A stretch of DNA of 53,488 nt from Actinomycetota bacterium (lineage in GTDB: Bacteria; Actinomycetota; CADDZG01; JAHWKV01). The notes under the pieces were generated by a model. The model saw only the letters and a list, made by a program, of their open reading frames with translations, ran no database searches and had not been told where the DNA came from. The position numbers were made by a program, and so were the translations under genes. The DNA is taken from the NCBI GenBank assembly GCA_030447305.1, contig JAUJPC010000002.1:614142-667629 (forward strand). The letters are read 5' to 3'. Below, in pieces: positions 17,812 to 25,309 of the stretch (position 1 is the first letter of the stretch; every line of letters begins with the position of its first letter).

Positions 17812-18594
17812 ATGGCCTCTCGTGAGATATCGGAGCGCTTGGCGTGGGCTGAGGATGTCTCCCACCGGGTGGGCAAGCTGCTCTTAGGGTCGTTTCGAGT
17901 CGGCTTGGAATCCAGCGAAAAGGCTGCCGGCATAGTCACCGAGCTCGACCGACAGGCCGAGGACCTGATAGCTGCGGAGCTGAAGGCATCGTTCCCGAAC
18001 GACGGCCTCCTGGCCGAAGAGGGGACCGACACCGAGTCCTCGAGCGGCTTTCGTTGGATCGCCGATCCGTTGGACGGCACCACGAACTACGTGAGCGGCA
18101 TCCCCCATTTTGGTGTGTCACTGGCCTGCCTAGAGGGGTCCGAGGTGGCCCTGGGCGTAGTGCGCTCACCGGCTATGACTGAAACCTTCAAGGTGATCAG
18201 GGGCGAGGGTGCCATCGGTCCGGACGGTCCGCTAGAAGCAAAGGACACCTCGGCCCTGCGCAAGGCGGTCTTCTTGTTGAACAAGTGCTACCTGCCCTCA
18301 GCGGTCCTGTGGGAGGCGACTCGGGATTTGCTGGGCAACATACGTGCTTTCCGCTACCTGGGATGCATCAGTCTTGACGTCAGCTATGTGGCCGCCGGCC
18401 GGGTAGATGGCTTGGTCCTGCTGCCGGCGGAACCGTGGGATATTGCCGCCGGTTTGGCGATGCTGGAGGCCTCCGGAGCCGGCTACTGCGACCTGTCCGG
18501 CAAACCGGTGCCGGTAGGAGAGCCCTCCGGAATAATTGCGACGGCGCCGCGCTTGCTCGAACAGGTGGTGCCGCTGGTACACTTTCAAAACTGA
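17812..18594 (+). CDS. inositol-monophosphatase-family phosphatase (possible FBPase)
   Basis: A 260-residue Mg2+/Li+-sensitive phosphatase family member. Metal-binding motifs are LLAEEGT (about residues 63-69), WIADPLDGTTNY, and EPWDIAAGLAMLEASG near the C-terminus. The family includes inositol-1-phosphatases, CysQ and type IV fructose-1,6-bisphosphatases. No other FBPase is seen in this window and the gene ends the cbb run, so a role in RuBP regeneration is plausible. This is an inference from context; sequence alone does not separate the activities. Confidence 0.85.
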   Translation: MASREISERLAWAEDVSHRVGKLLLGSFRVGLESSEKAAGIVTELDRQAEDLIAAELKASFPNDGLLAEEGTDTESSSGFRWIADPLDGTTNYVSGIPHFGVSLACLEGSEVALGVVRSPAMTETFKVIRGEGAIGPDGPLEAKDTSALRKAVFLLNKCYLPSAVLWEATRDLLGNIRAFRYLGCISLDVSYVAAGRVDGLVLLPAEPWDIAAGLAMLEASGAGYCDLSGKPVPVGEPSGIIATAPRLLEQVVPLVHFQN

Positions 18595-18683
18595 GCTTGA
18601 GGCAGCGTTAACAGGTTCGCGGAATTTCTTTAGCAATTAGGACCCATTCGTAGCGTATATTGCCAACTCCGCTCACCGTACGT

Positions 18684-18721
18684 CTCTGGCGGGAAACCTG
18701 GTTCGGTTCCGGCCGTCAGAG
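18684..18721 (+). other. structured leader hairpin upstream of the CBS-domain gene
   Basis: CTCTGGCGG faces CCGTCAGAG (one G-U pair), with an inner GGAAACC/GGTTCC stem, in the 186-base gap before the CBS gene. It ends 60 bases before that start. It could be a terminator for the cbb transcript, although only a distant TTTTT follows, or a 5'-leader element. No known riboswitch was recognised. Confidence 0.35.
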
Positions 18722-18780
18722 TCTTTAGCGCACCACCTTTTTGTTGAGTCTTGGCAGGGCAGGAGATTTGGAGGTGAGAC

Positions 18781-19200
18781 ATGTCCCCGGTTGAGGAGAC
18801 GATGAGTCGTGCGGTCTTGAAGGTTCGACCCGAGGACACTTTGGAACAGGGCGCTCAGGCCATGATTGAGCGAAGGACCGGCTCAGCGGTTGTGACCGAC
18901 GGTGGGACGCTGGTCGGGATAGTCACGGAACGGGACGTTCTTCGTGCCGTCGCCAACGGAATGGTTCCATGGAGTACCAAGATCGCAGACGTGATGACCT
19001 GCGATCCGGTTTCGGTTCCCCCTGAGACTGACACCAGTGAGGCCATCCAGATCATGCTCAAGGGGGGCTTCCGCCACCTGCCCATCTGCGTCGGGGACAG
19101 TTTGGTGGGACTGGTGTCCTTGAGAGAGCTCCTCAGGGCCGAAGCCCTGCCCCTGATCGGCTCTACCACCGCAGCGACGGCCTCCCCACCAAGCCCCTGA
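18781..19200 (+). CDS. CBS-domain pair protein
   Basis: A 139-residue protein made almost wholly of two CBS motifs (about residues 8-60 and 72-122; GIVTERDVLRAVA and GLVSLRELLRAE end each). Such stand-alone Bateman modules bind adenine nucleotides or related ligands and act as sensors, but the partner is unknown. GGAGGTGA lies just before the ATG. The C-terminal 15 residues are Thr/Ala/Pro-rich and probably disordered. It may be co-transcribed with the YceI gene 40 bases downstream. Confidence 0.85.
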   Translation: MSPVEETMSRAVLKVRPEDTLEQGAQAMIERRTGSAVVTDGGTLVGIVTERDVLRAVANGMVPWSTKIADVMTCDPVSVPPETDTSEAIQIMLKGGFRHLPICVGDSLVGLVSLRELLRAEALPLIGSTTAATASPPSP

Positions 19201-19240
19201 GTGTTTTACTCGGTGCCTTTGGTTCGGGTAGTGTGCTCCC

Positions 19241-19777
19241 ATGAGCATTAATCCTGGTACATACGAGTTTGGCCCGCAAAACGGGAAGATGGTTGTACGC
19301 GTTTTTCGAGAGGGAATGGCCAAAAAGGCGGGTCACGACCTCGTCATCGATGTCGGCAGCTGGAAGGCCACTGCGAACATCGCGGAAAACCCTGCTGAGT
19401 CCACCTTCTCGGCTACGGCCGATGTGGGCTCAATGACGGTTCGCGAAGGAGTCGGAGGCGTCAAGCCGCTGTCCGAAGGGGACAAGGCAGACATCAAGAA
19501 AAACATCACCCAAAAAATTGTCACCCAGCCGGAGATCTCCTTCACCTCCACTGCCGTCGAGTCCAATGGTGACGCCGCCACCGTAACCGGTGACATGACG
19601 ATCATGGGCCGCTCCAATCCTACGACTGTGAAGCTGGCGCAGGAAGGAAACAAGGTCAAGGGTAGCCTGTCCATCGTCCAGTCCAAGTGGGGGATCAAGC
19701 CCTTCCAGGCGATGATGGGTGCGCTGAAGGTTCGGGATCAGGTCGATATAGAGCTGGAGGCAGACCTGCCTTCGTAG
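19241..19777 (+). CDS. YceI-family protein
   Basis: A 178-residue YceI-like lipocalin-type beta-barrel. Family features are GTYEFGPQNGKMVVRV at the N-terminus, KAGHDLVIDV, and GDMTIMGRSNPTTVKL in the second half. YceI proteins bind polyisoprenoid-type lipids. No signal peptide is visible, so it is probably cytoplasmic or non-classically located. A strong bidirectional terminator follows. Confidence 0.85.
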   Translation: MSINPGTYEFGPQNGKMVVRVFREGMAKKAGHDLVIDVGSWKATANIAENPAESTFSATADVGSMTVREGVGGVKPLSEGDKADIKKNITQKIVTQPEISFTSTAVESNGDAATVTGDMTIMGRSNPTTVKLAQEGNKVKGSLSIVQSKWGIKPFQAMMGALKVRDQVDIELEADLPS

Positions 19778-19793
19778 CCGACCTGGAAGAAAC

Positions 19794-19818
19794 AAAGGCG
19801 CCTGCGGGCGCCTTTTTT
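19794..19818. terminator. bidirectional rho-independent terminator
   Basis: AAAGGCGCC faces GGCGCCTTT with a 4-base loop. Six T follow on the plus strand and CCTTTGTTTC on the minus strand. It lies between the convergent YceI gene and a membrane-protein gene and can serve both. Confidence 0.88.
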
Positions 19819-19832
19819 CTGAGATGCTCGGA

Positions 19833-20321
19833 TCACTGCGTGCCGTTTCGGACGAACCTCATGGTAAGGGCCAGTGTCTCCGTCGGTGACGGCTCCTTGC
19901 CCAGGAAGACGTATCGAACCTGCATCTTGATCAAGCCTAGCTGGGCCAGCGGGTCCCGGCTTCCAAGCCGGCGCTGCCGCCAGCTGAACCACCGGGCATA
20001 GCTCGCAGGCTTCTCCTTGCGGAACCGGTGGCGACGCATCTCCAGCCAGGGCAGGTACCAGACCAGGCAGGCGCCGAAGATGGTGCCGGTGACGACCAGA
20101 GGAATTGGGCTGTTCAAAGCTTTCTCACCGTCGGCATTGGGGAGCACCATCAGCATGAGCACAGGCAGAATGAGCCCGGAGACGAAGAAGACCAGCTGAC
20201 CAATCCGGGTCGGCACGGAACTCCGGACCAGGTATTTGAACAGGTCGTCTACGTAGTCGGGCAACCCGCTGTCGGTCGATTGGGGCCAGGGAGATGTCGA
20301 TTGGGGCCAGGGAGAAGTCAC
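19833..20321 (-). CDS. putative membrane protein with two transmembrane segments
   Basis: About 162 residues if it starts at the GTG at 20321; the open frame reaches further upstream (to 20468) and overlaps the previous gene, so the N-terminus is uncertain. Two hydrophobic segments (IGQLVFFVSGLILPVLMLMV and PLVVTGTIFGACLVWYLPWL) are followed by an Arg/Lys-rich cytoplasmic tail (RRHRFRKEK, WFSWRQRRLG). The chosen start is followed at once by a perfect SPWPQST duplication. Function is not recognised. Confidence 0.6.
   Translation of the reverse strand: MTSPWPQSTSPWPQSTDSGLPDYVDDLFKYLVRSSVPTRIGQLVFFVSGLILPVLMLMVLPNADGEKALNSPIPLVVTGTIFGACLVWYLPWLEMRRHRFRKEKPASYARWFSWRQRRLGSRDPLAQLGLIKMQVRYVFLGKEPSPTETLALTMRFVRNGTQ
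20275..20317. repeat. 21-bp tandem duplication in the membrane-protein gene
   Basis: Two adjacent copies of a 21-base unit (GTCGATTGGGGCCAGGGAGA plus one base), identical but for the last position. On the minus strand they encode SPWPQST twice, near the N-terminus of the membrane protein. Slippage is the likely origin. Confidence 0.85.
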
Positions 20322-20385
20322 GTTGCAATTGTATTCGGTGAGAAAGTGTTTGTGGCCGGCAGAATGGGATTTTGCCGGGCAAATT

Positions 20386-21102
20386 TCAGTACCTTGAGGG
20401 CCTGCCCAACAGGTCGGTGAAGGGTTCTCCGCCGGTAGCTTCATAGGCAGCCTCATACTCCTCGTCAAGCCGCATATGCCAGCGGGCGCCTATGATCCCT
20501 CCCCAAATGCCTCCGGCCAGAAGGGACACTGCCACTCCGGCCACCACTGCGATGCCAAGTGGAGTGAAGTTGGCGTCGAGCGGCAGGTTGCCGACGCCGA
20601 AGGGAAGTTCGATGATGTCCCGGCCCTGGACGCCCAATCTGAAGCCGGTCAGAGCGGCAATTACAATCAGTGCGATGCCCGGCACCAGGCCGCCGTTCAG
20701 GCCGCCGGCCCCTGCTCCCATCCTGCCTGCGGTATAGCCGCCCCACAGAAATGATAGGAAAACCGCCAGAACGAAGGCCGTTCCGGCACCCGGGCTGGCC
20801 CAGGGAGTTCTGCCCTGGACCACTTTGTGCAGATCGTGTCCCTGCGACTGGAGCGCTGCTCCCGCCAAAACGGTGAAGACGAAGGTGGCGGAGAGGGCCA
20901 CCATGAGGCCGGTGAGGCTGGCGCCCAGCGAGACGCGTCTCCGCCTCGATCCACGCGCCCTTCCGCCGGACCACTCCGCCCTTCCGCCGGACCACTCCGC
21001 CGTTCCTTGGGACCAATCCGCCGTTCGGTCAGACCGGTCCGCCGTTCGGTCGAAGCTCCACGAGCTGTCGTCACGGCCTTTTCGTCCCAGTCGTCGCCAC
21101 AT
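20386..21102 (-). CDS. multi-pass membrane protein with repetitive charged N-terminus
   Basis: A 238-residue protein. The first 60 residues are a low-complexity cytoplasmic segment with repeated DRTAD / EWSGGRA units. Four hydrophobic spans follow (TGLMVALSATFVFTVLAG, TAFVLAVFLSFLWGGYTAG, GLVPGIALIVIAALTGF, GIAVVAGVAVSLLAGGIWG). Their small-residue-rich character resembles the YrzE/DUF3792 type of integral membrane protein, but this is not certain. The start at 21102 was chosen for AAGGAG 7 bases upstream. It lies upstream of the other membrane protein on the same strand. Confidence 0.65.
   Translation of the reverse strand: MWRRLGRKGRDDSSWSFDRTADRSDRTADWSQGTAEWSGGRAEWSGGRARGSRRRRVSLGASLTGLMVALSATFVFTVLAGAALQSQGHDLHKVVQGRTPWASPGAGTAFVLAVFLSFLWGGYTAGRMGAGAGGLNGGLVPGIALIVIAALTGFRLGVQGRDIIELPFGVGNLPLDANFTPLGIAVVAGVAVSLLAGGIWGGIIGARWHMRLDEEYEAAYEATGGEPFTDLLGRPSRY
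20955..21053. repeat. degenerate short tandem repeats in a membrane-protein N-terminus
   Basis: Units of about 21-24 bases built on GACCACTCCGCCCTTCCGCC and variants recur five times. On the minus strand they encode the repeated EWSGGRA and DRTADRS peptides. The unit length keeps the reading frame, and there are no spacers of the CRISPR kind. Confidence 0.75.
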
Positions 21103-21279
21103 CGGTCCGCTCCTTCTGTCCAAGTTTGTCCAACGATCTCGGGCCCCTTTCCAAAAAGTCTATGTTGGCCTTCCCCCGCCTTCGAGGATTCCGGGATCTC
21201 CTGCCCTTGAAAAGGAGGGAAAACCAGCATGCGCTGAGAGACCAGTTTGAAGGCGGGCCACTTCTGGCAGACTTTCGAG

Positions 21280-23091
21280 ATGCGACGGTTGAGATACGGA
21301 GTGGCCGGTTTAAAGGATCCAACGGATCTTCAAGCCTCGATCGACCATCTGGTTGCTCACGGCTTTGCGCAGTGCGAGGTGCAGTTCGTGAAGGAGTTCA
21401 CGCTCAAGGAAGCGGACGCAAAACGCCTCGGCGAGGTGGCGAGGGACAACGGCATCGGGCTGTCCGTCCACGCACCGTACTTCGCTCAGCTGACCACCAA
21501 GGAGCCCGAGCGGCTGAAGCTCCACCTGGGCGGCCTTCATCACGCCTGCAAGCTGGCGAGCGCCATGGGGGCCACGGTGGTGGTGTGCCATCCCGGCAGC
21601 CACCACGGAGCGACGCCGGAGGAGCTGCACGAGCGCGTCAACGCGAACCTTGCCGATCTGGGGCCCCGGATCGGGGATCTGGGAGTGAAGCTCGGCCTGG
21701 AGACCTGCGGGAGAAGGTCGCAGTTCGGCGCCCTCGGAGACATCGCCCTGATGGTCAAGGAGCATTCCTTCACCACCGTGGTCATCGATTACGCCCATAT
21801 CCATGCGTTGTCGAATGGATCGCTCGACAGTCCGCAGGCGATGGAAGCTTTGTTCGCCTACGTCACCGAGCAGTTCTCGTTCGAGCACTTCTGGCCTCTG
21901 CACACGCATTTCAGCGACAACGAGTACGGGCCTGGGGGGGAGATCCGCCACGTTCCTTACGGGCAGGGGTCCCTGCGCATCGGCCATGTCGTGCAGGGCG
22001 CCAGTAAGTTCGATATGGCCCTCACCGTGGTCTCCGAGGAAAAGGACGCCGGCTCCCACGTGGCGATTCTTGACGAGCTCAAGTCCACCGGCGCTCCGCT
22101 GGTATTCCCGGCCAAACGTGAGGTGGTCCGGCGGGAGCGGGAGGGTCTGTGGTTCCCGCATCCCATCCCTCTCGAACGGAAGAACCAGGCGCATGTCTTC
22201 AGGCACGGGGCCCGGGAGGTGCGAATAACCAACAAGGACAAGGTCTACTTCCCTGAGGGCGAGATGACCAAGGGTGACCTCATCAACTACTACTACAACG
22301 TTGCCCCGATGATGCTCCCGTTCCTGCGGGACCGTCCCATCGCCATGCAACGGGTTCCCGAGGGGATCTACGGCGAGGCCTTCTACGAGAAGCAGCTTCC
22401 CAAAGGGGCCCCGGAGTGGGTTCATTCCGTGCCGATCTCCGCAGAAGGAGGCAGCAGGACCATCGACTTCGTGGTGGTCGAGGATGTCGCCACTCTGGTG
22501 TGGCTGGCCCAGATCGCCAGCGTGGAGGTGCACGCCTGGACCAGCAAGTGGCCCAAGCTGGATGAGCCCGACTTTGCCGTGCTCGACCTGGACCCGCATG
22601 AGCCAATTGAGTTTGAGGATGTCCGGGCGGTGGCGCGGCTGGTCAAGGTGGTGCTGGACGGCCTGGGCCTGCGAGCGTTCCCGAAGACCTCCGGCGGATC
22701 AGGGCTGCAGATCTTCATCCCCATAACTCCTGGCCATTCCTACGCCGAGGTCCGCGAGTTCTGCGTCGCGGTGGGAGGGATGCTGCGAACGGCCTATCCG
22801 GAGAAGGTTACGCTGGAGTTCGCAAAGGCCAAGAGGGCGGGCAAGGTCTACGTGGACGCCGGACAGAATGCCAAGGGCCAGACTCTCGTCGCCCCCTACT
22901 CCGTTCGGCCCTACCCGGGAGCGCCGGTCTCGGCGCCTCTGGCGTGGGACGAGCTCGACGAAGAGATCTTTCCCGAGATGTTCAGCATGTGCTCGTTGTT
23001 CGAGCGTATCGAGCAGGTGGGCGACCTGTTTGCCGATGCAATGAAGATCCGGCAGGATCTGCATCCTGCATTGGAGAGGTTGAGCGGCTGA
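21280..23091 (+). CDS. fusion of an endonuclease-IV-like AP endonuclease barrel with a LigD-type polymerase domain
   Basis: A 603-residue two-domain protein. Residues 1-275 form a TIM barrel of the AP-endonuclease-2/xylose-isomerase-like family. The zinc-site residues of endonuclease IV can be matched: His64 (SVHAPYF), His104 (CHPGSHHG), Glu141 (LGLETCG), Asp170 and His173 (IDYAHIH), His210 (HTHFSDN), His224 (RHVPYGQG) and Glu253 or Glu254. Residues 310-600 are the primase-like polymerase domain of bacterial NHEJ ligase LigD: VRITNKDKVYFPEGEMTKGD, VLDLDP with Asp436/Asp438, and FPKTSGGSGLQIF. No ligase or Ku is in the window. The likely role is end or gap processing in DNA repair, with lesion incision and fill-in in one chain. 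The ATG at 21280 matches the endonuclease IV N-terminus; a TTG 33 bases earlier is possible. Confidence 0.88.
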   Translation: MRRLRYGVAGLKDPTDLQASIDHLVAHGFAQCEVQFVKEFTLKEADAKRLGEVARDNGIGLSVHAPYFAQLTTKEPERLKLHLGGLHHACKLASAMGATVVVCHPGSHHGATPEELHERVNANLADLGPRIGDLGVKLGLETCGRRSQFGALGDIALMVKEHSFTTVVIDYAHIHALSNGSLDSPQAMEALFAYVTEQFSFEHFWPLHTHFSDNEYGPGGEIRHVPYGQGSLRIGHVVQGASKFDMALTVVSEEKDAGSHVAILDELKSTGAPLVFPAKREVVRREREGLWFPHPIPLERKNQAHVFRHGAREVRITNKDKVYFPEGEMTKGDLINYYYNVAPMMLPFLRDRPIAMQRVPEGIYGEAFYEKQLPKGAPEWVHSVPISAEGGSRTIDFVVVEDVATLVWLAQIASVEVHAWTSKWPKLDEPDFAVLDLDPHEPIEFEDVRAVARLVKVVLDGLGLRAFPKTSGGSGLQIFIPITPGHSYAEVREFCVAVGGMLRTAYPEKVTLEFAKAKRAGKVYVDAGQNAKGQTLVAPYSVRPYPGAPVSAPLAWDELDEEIFPEMFSMCSLFERIEQVGDLFADAMKIRQDLHPALERLSG

Positions 23092-23122
23092 GGTCCGCCC
23101 ACACAGGGGAGGAAACCGAAAG

Positions 23123-24163
23123 GTGACTGAAAAAGCTAAGACCCACACCTGGCCCGAGATCCTGGGGACCATCCTTTCCGGCACCTCCCTGGACCGCGGC
23201 CAGGCTGCCTGGGCCATGGGCCAGATCATGGAGGGGCAGACAGCCCCGTCCCAGCTGGGAGCATTCCTTGCCGGCCTGCGTGTGAAGGGTGAGTCCGTCG
23301 AGGAGATGGTCGGGCTGGTGGAGACGATGCGTTCCTTCTCCCAGAAAGTGGAGGTGGACTACCCGGTGGTGGACACCTGCGGCACCGGCGGCGACCGCTC
23401 CGGCTCCATCAACGTTTCTACGATGGCGGCGATGGTCGTGGCAGGCGCCGGAGCCAAGGTGGCCAAGCACGGCAACCGGGCGGCTTCGAGCCGATGCGGC
23501 TCCGCCGACGTCCTGGAAGCCCTTGGGGTCAAGGTGGACCTCGGGCCTGAGGGGGTGCGCCGGTGCCTGGACGAGGCCGGCATCGGGTTCTGCTTCGCTC
23601 CGGTCTTTCACCCCTCCATGCGCCACGCGGGCCCAATCCGGCGGGAGCTGGGCGTTCTCACGGTCTTCAACTTCCTGGGGCCTCTCACGAATCCCGCCCG
23701 CGCGAGATCCCAGGCCCTGGGCGTCTCGGACAAAGCGATGGCGCCGAAGATGCTGGAAGTCCTGACCGCTCTCGGCAGCGAGCGGGTGCTGGTCTTCCGA
23801 GGATTCGACGGGCTGGACGAACTCTCCACAACCGGCCCCTCGAACCTGTGGGAGCTTCGGTCGGGCCGGGTTACCGAGTCGGTAATCGACCCGCTGGAGT
23901 ACGGCATTCCCAGGGCGGCTCCATCCGCCCTGGCCGGTGGTTCGGCGGAGAACAACGCCCGCGTGGTGAGGGAGGTGCTGGACGGCAAAGAGGGTCCGAA
24001 CAGAGACATCGCAGTCTTCAACTCGGCCGCCGGCATCATCGCCGCCGGACTTGCGGACGGCTTCGCCGAGGGTATCCACATGGCACAGGAGTCCATAGAC
24101 TCGGGCAAGGCCAGGGGAGCCTTGAAATGCCTGGTGGAGGTTTCAACCTCTCAGATCCGGTAG
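23123..24163 (+). CDS. trpD: anthranilate phosphoribosyltransferase
   Basis: A 346-residue TrpD that joins anthranilate to PRPP in tryptophan synthesis. Motifs: DTCGTGGDRSGSINVST (PRPP and metal), KHGNRAASSRCGSADVLEALG, HPSMRHAGPIRRELG (anthranilate) and FNFLGPLTNPA. The GTG start follows GGGGAGG by 9 bases. It is 31 bases from the polymerase-endonuclease fusion and could share its transcript. No other trp gene is near. Confidence 0.94.
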   Translation: MTEKAKTHTWPEILGTILSGTSLDRGQAAWAMGQIMEGQTAPSQLGAFLAGLRVKGESVEEMVGLVETMRSFSQKVEVDYPVVDTCGTGGDRSGSINVSTMAAMVVAGAGAKVAKHGNRAASSRCGSADVLEALGVKVDLGPEGVRRCLDEAGIGFCFAPVFHPSMRHAGPIRRELGVLTVFNFLGPLTNPARARSQALGVSDKAMAPKMLEVLTALGSERVLVFRGFDGLDELSTTGPSNLWELRSGRVTESVIDPLEYGIPRAAPSALAGGSAENNARVVREVLDGKEGPNRDIAVFNSAAGIIAAGLADGFAEGIHMAQESIDSGKARGALKCLVEVSTSQIR

Positions 24164-24219
24164 GGGTGTAGGGACGCCTGCTTCGGCGGGTGCCAGCGGC
24201 ATTGGAGTATGTTGATCTC

Positions 24220-24576
24220 ATGAGGTGGTTGCTGAGGTTGCTGGGCATCGAGGGCTCGCGCAAGCCTGAGTCATCAACGGAGCCCACTCTCAAGGAGCGC
24301 CGTGCGGAGCCGGATCCGGTTGCTTTGGCGGCGGCCGCGTCCGGGTCGACGTCACGGCCCGGCCTGGACCTCGAACGCCTCAAGGCCCTCCCCTCGGGGG
24401 CCTACCAGCCCCTCACCGAGTACCTGACCTACATACAGGTCAAACGGGGCGAGACCGAGAGCCTGGTCTTCGTGCGTGCAAGCGATATCGACGCACTCGC
24501 AGCCCTTACGGGCGAGTCGCGTGAGAACTTCGTCAAGGAGTTCAAGCGGCTGGGTGTCCTCATCTCAATGAACTGA
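24220..24576 (+). CDS. hypothetical protein
   Basis: A 118-residue protein not recognised. A hydrophobic N-terminus (MRWLLRLLGIEG) is followed by a polar, probably disordered stretch. A conserved-looking C-terminal half (YLTYIQVKRGETESLVFVRASDIDALAAL, then NFVKEFKRLGVLISMN) may form a small alpha/beta domain. A GTG 30 bases earlier is an alternative start. It ends 37 bases before a terminator. Confidence 0.6.
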   Translation: MRWLLRLLGIEGSRKPESSTEPTLKERRAEPDPVALAAAASGSTSRPGLDLERLKALPSGAYQPLTEYLTYIQVKRGETESLVFVRASDIDALAALTGESRENFVKEFKRLGVLISMN

Positions 24577-24612
24577 GGTTTTCCGCTACAGCATTTTCCG
24601 CACCTTTTTTCT

Positions 24613-24640
24613 GACCGGCCTTGTGGGCCGGTCCTTTTGT
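24613..24640 (+). terminator. rho-independent terminator
   Basis: GACCGGCC faces GGCCGGTC with a 5-base loop, followed by CTTTTGT. It lies between the 118-residue hypothetical gene and the next small gene, so the group from the fusion gene to here may be one transcript. Confidence 0.82.
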
Positions 24641-24714
24641 CACACCCTCTCCCTATCGTCATTCCTGTCGACAACGCTGTCGCCCCAGTGGGGGCCGCAA
24701 GATAGGAGAGGAAG

Positions 24715-25032
24715 ATGGAGAACTTCGGATCCTTCAATCAGGGTCAGGAGCCGAATCCGCCCGCCACCGGCGAAATCCTGAAGTGGGGCAGCCGGCTGGC
24801 TTCCGAGCTGGACCCGCGCCTGGCCGATGTCTGGTCCTGCGTGTTCAGCATCGAGGCGGAGCCAACGCTCGAGCAGCTCGGATGGTTTCTGCGCATGGCG
24901 TACCTGAATGGATACGAGGACGGGCTCACCGAAACCACCAGGGGCAAGCTGCTGGAAGAGCTCGGAGTGACTGCCCCGAAGCGCAACGCAACAACATCGA
25001 AAGGAGCAGGCGCTAATGATCATCGACTGTAA
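24715..25032 (+). CDS. hypothetical protein upstream of sepH
   Basis: A 105-residue, largely helical soluble protein (ADVWSCVFSIEAEPTLEQLGWFLRMAYLNGYEDGL). GGAGAGGAAG lies just before the ATG. The last 17 bases overlap the next small gene, so the two are likely coupled. Function is not recognised. Confidence 0.7.
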   Translation: MENFGSFNQGQEPNPPATGEILKWGSRLASELDPRLADVWSCVFSIEAEPTLEQLGWFLRMAYLNGYEDGLTETTRGKLLEELGVTAPKRNATTSKGAGANDHRL

Positions 25033-25204
25033 GGAATGTGAGATGTACCAGAGCAGCCACTGCCAGGACTGTTTCGTCATGGCGGTGCTAACCAAGGGCA
25101 AGGATGAGCCTCTCGTCATTGATGCCGAACAGGAGCCGGCCATCGTGAGGCTTCAGGAGGCGGGCCTGGCGCCGGTTCTGAGGTTTAGGAAGAAGGCCGG
25201 TTAG
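25016..25204 (+). CDS. small double-CxxC protein
   Basis: A 62-residue protein with two CxxC pairs close to the N-terminus (DCKECEMYQSSHCQDCF), a likely zinc site. AAAGGAG precedes the ATG, and the gene overlaps the preceding one by 17 bases. It lies about 100 bases upstream of sepH. Function is unknown; a zinc-ribbon-like adaptor is a guess from the cysteines. Confidence 0.68.
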   Translation: MIIDCKECEMYQSSHCQDCFVMAVLTKGKDEPLVIDAEQEPAIVRLQEAGLAPVLRFRKKAG

Positions 25205-25309
25205 GCCTGTTTGGAGCAGAAGTGGAGCTTCGATCACCGGCCGATGAAGTTAATTCGGGGTCGCCAAGTGGATATCCTTTATTCTTCGAGTTCATAGGGC
25301 TTGGAGAAT

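Noticed and set aside
20955-21053. Possible CRISPR array
   Set aside because: The units are contiguous, in frame and without unique spacers; no cas genes are in the window.
21310-22599. Minus-strand open frame of 429 codons opposite the endonuclease-polymerase fusion
   Set aside because: It has no domain features, and the plus strand carries an almost complete set of catalytic motifs.
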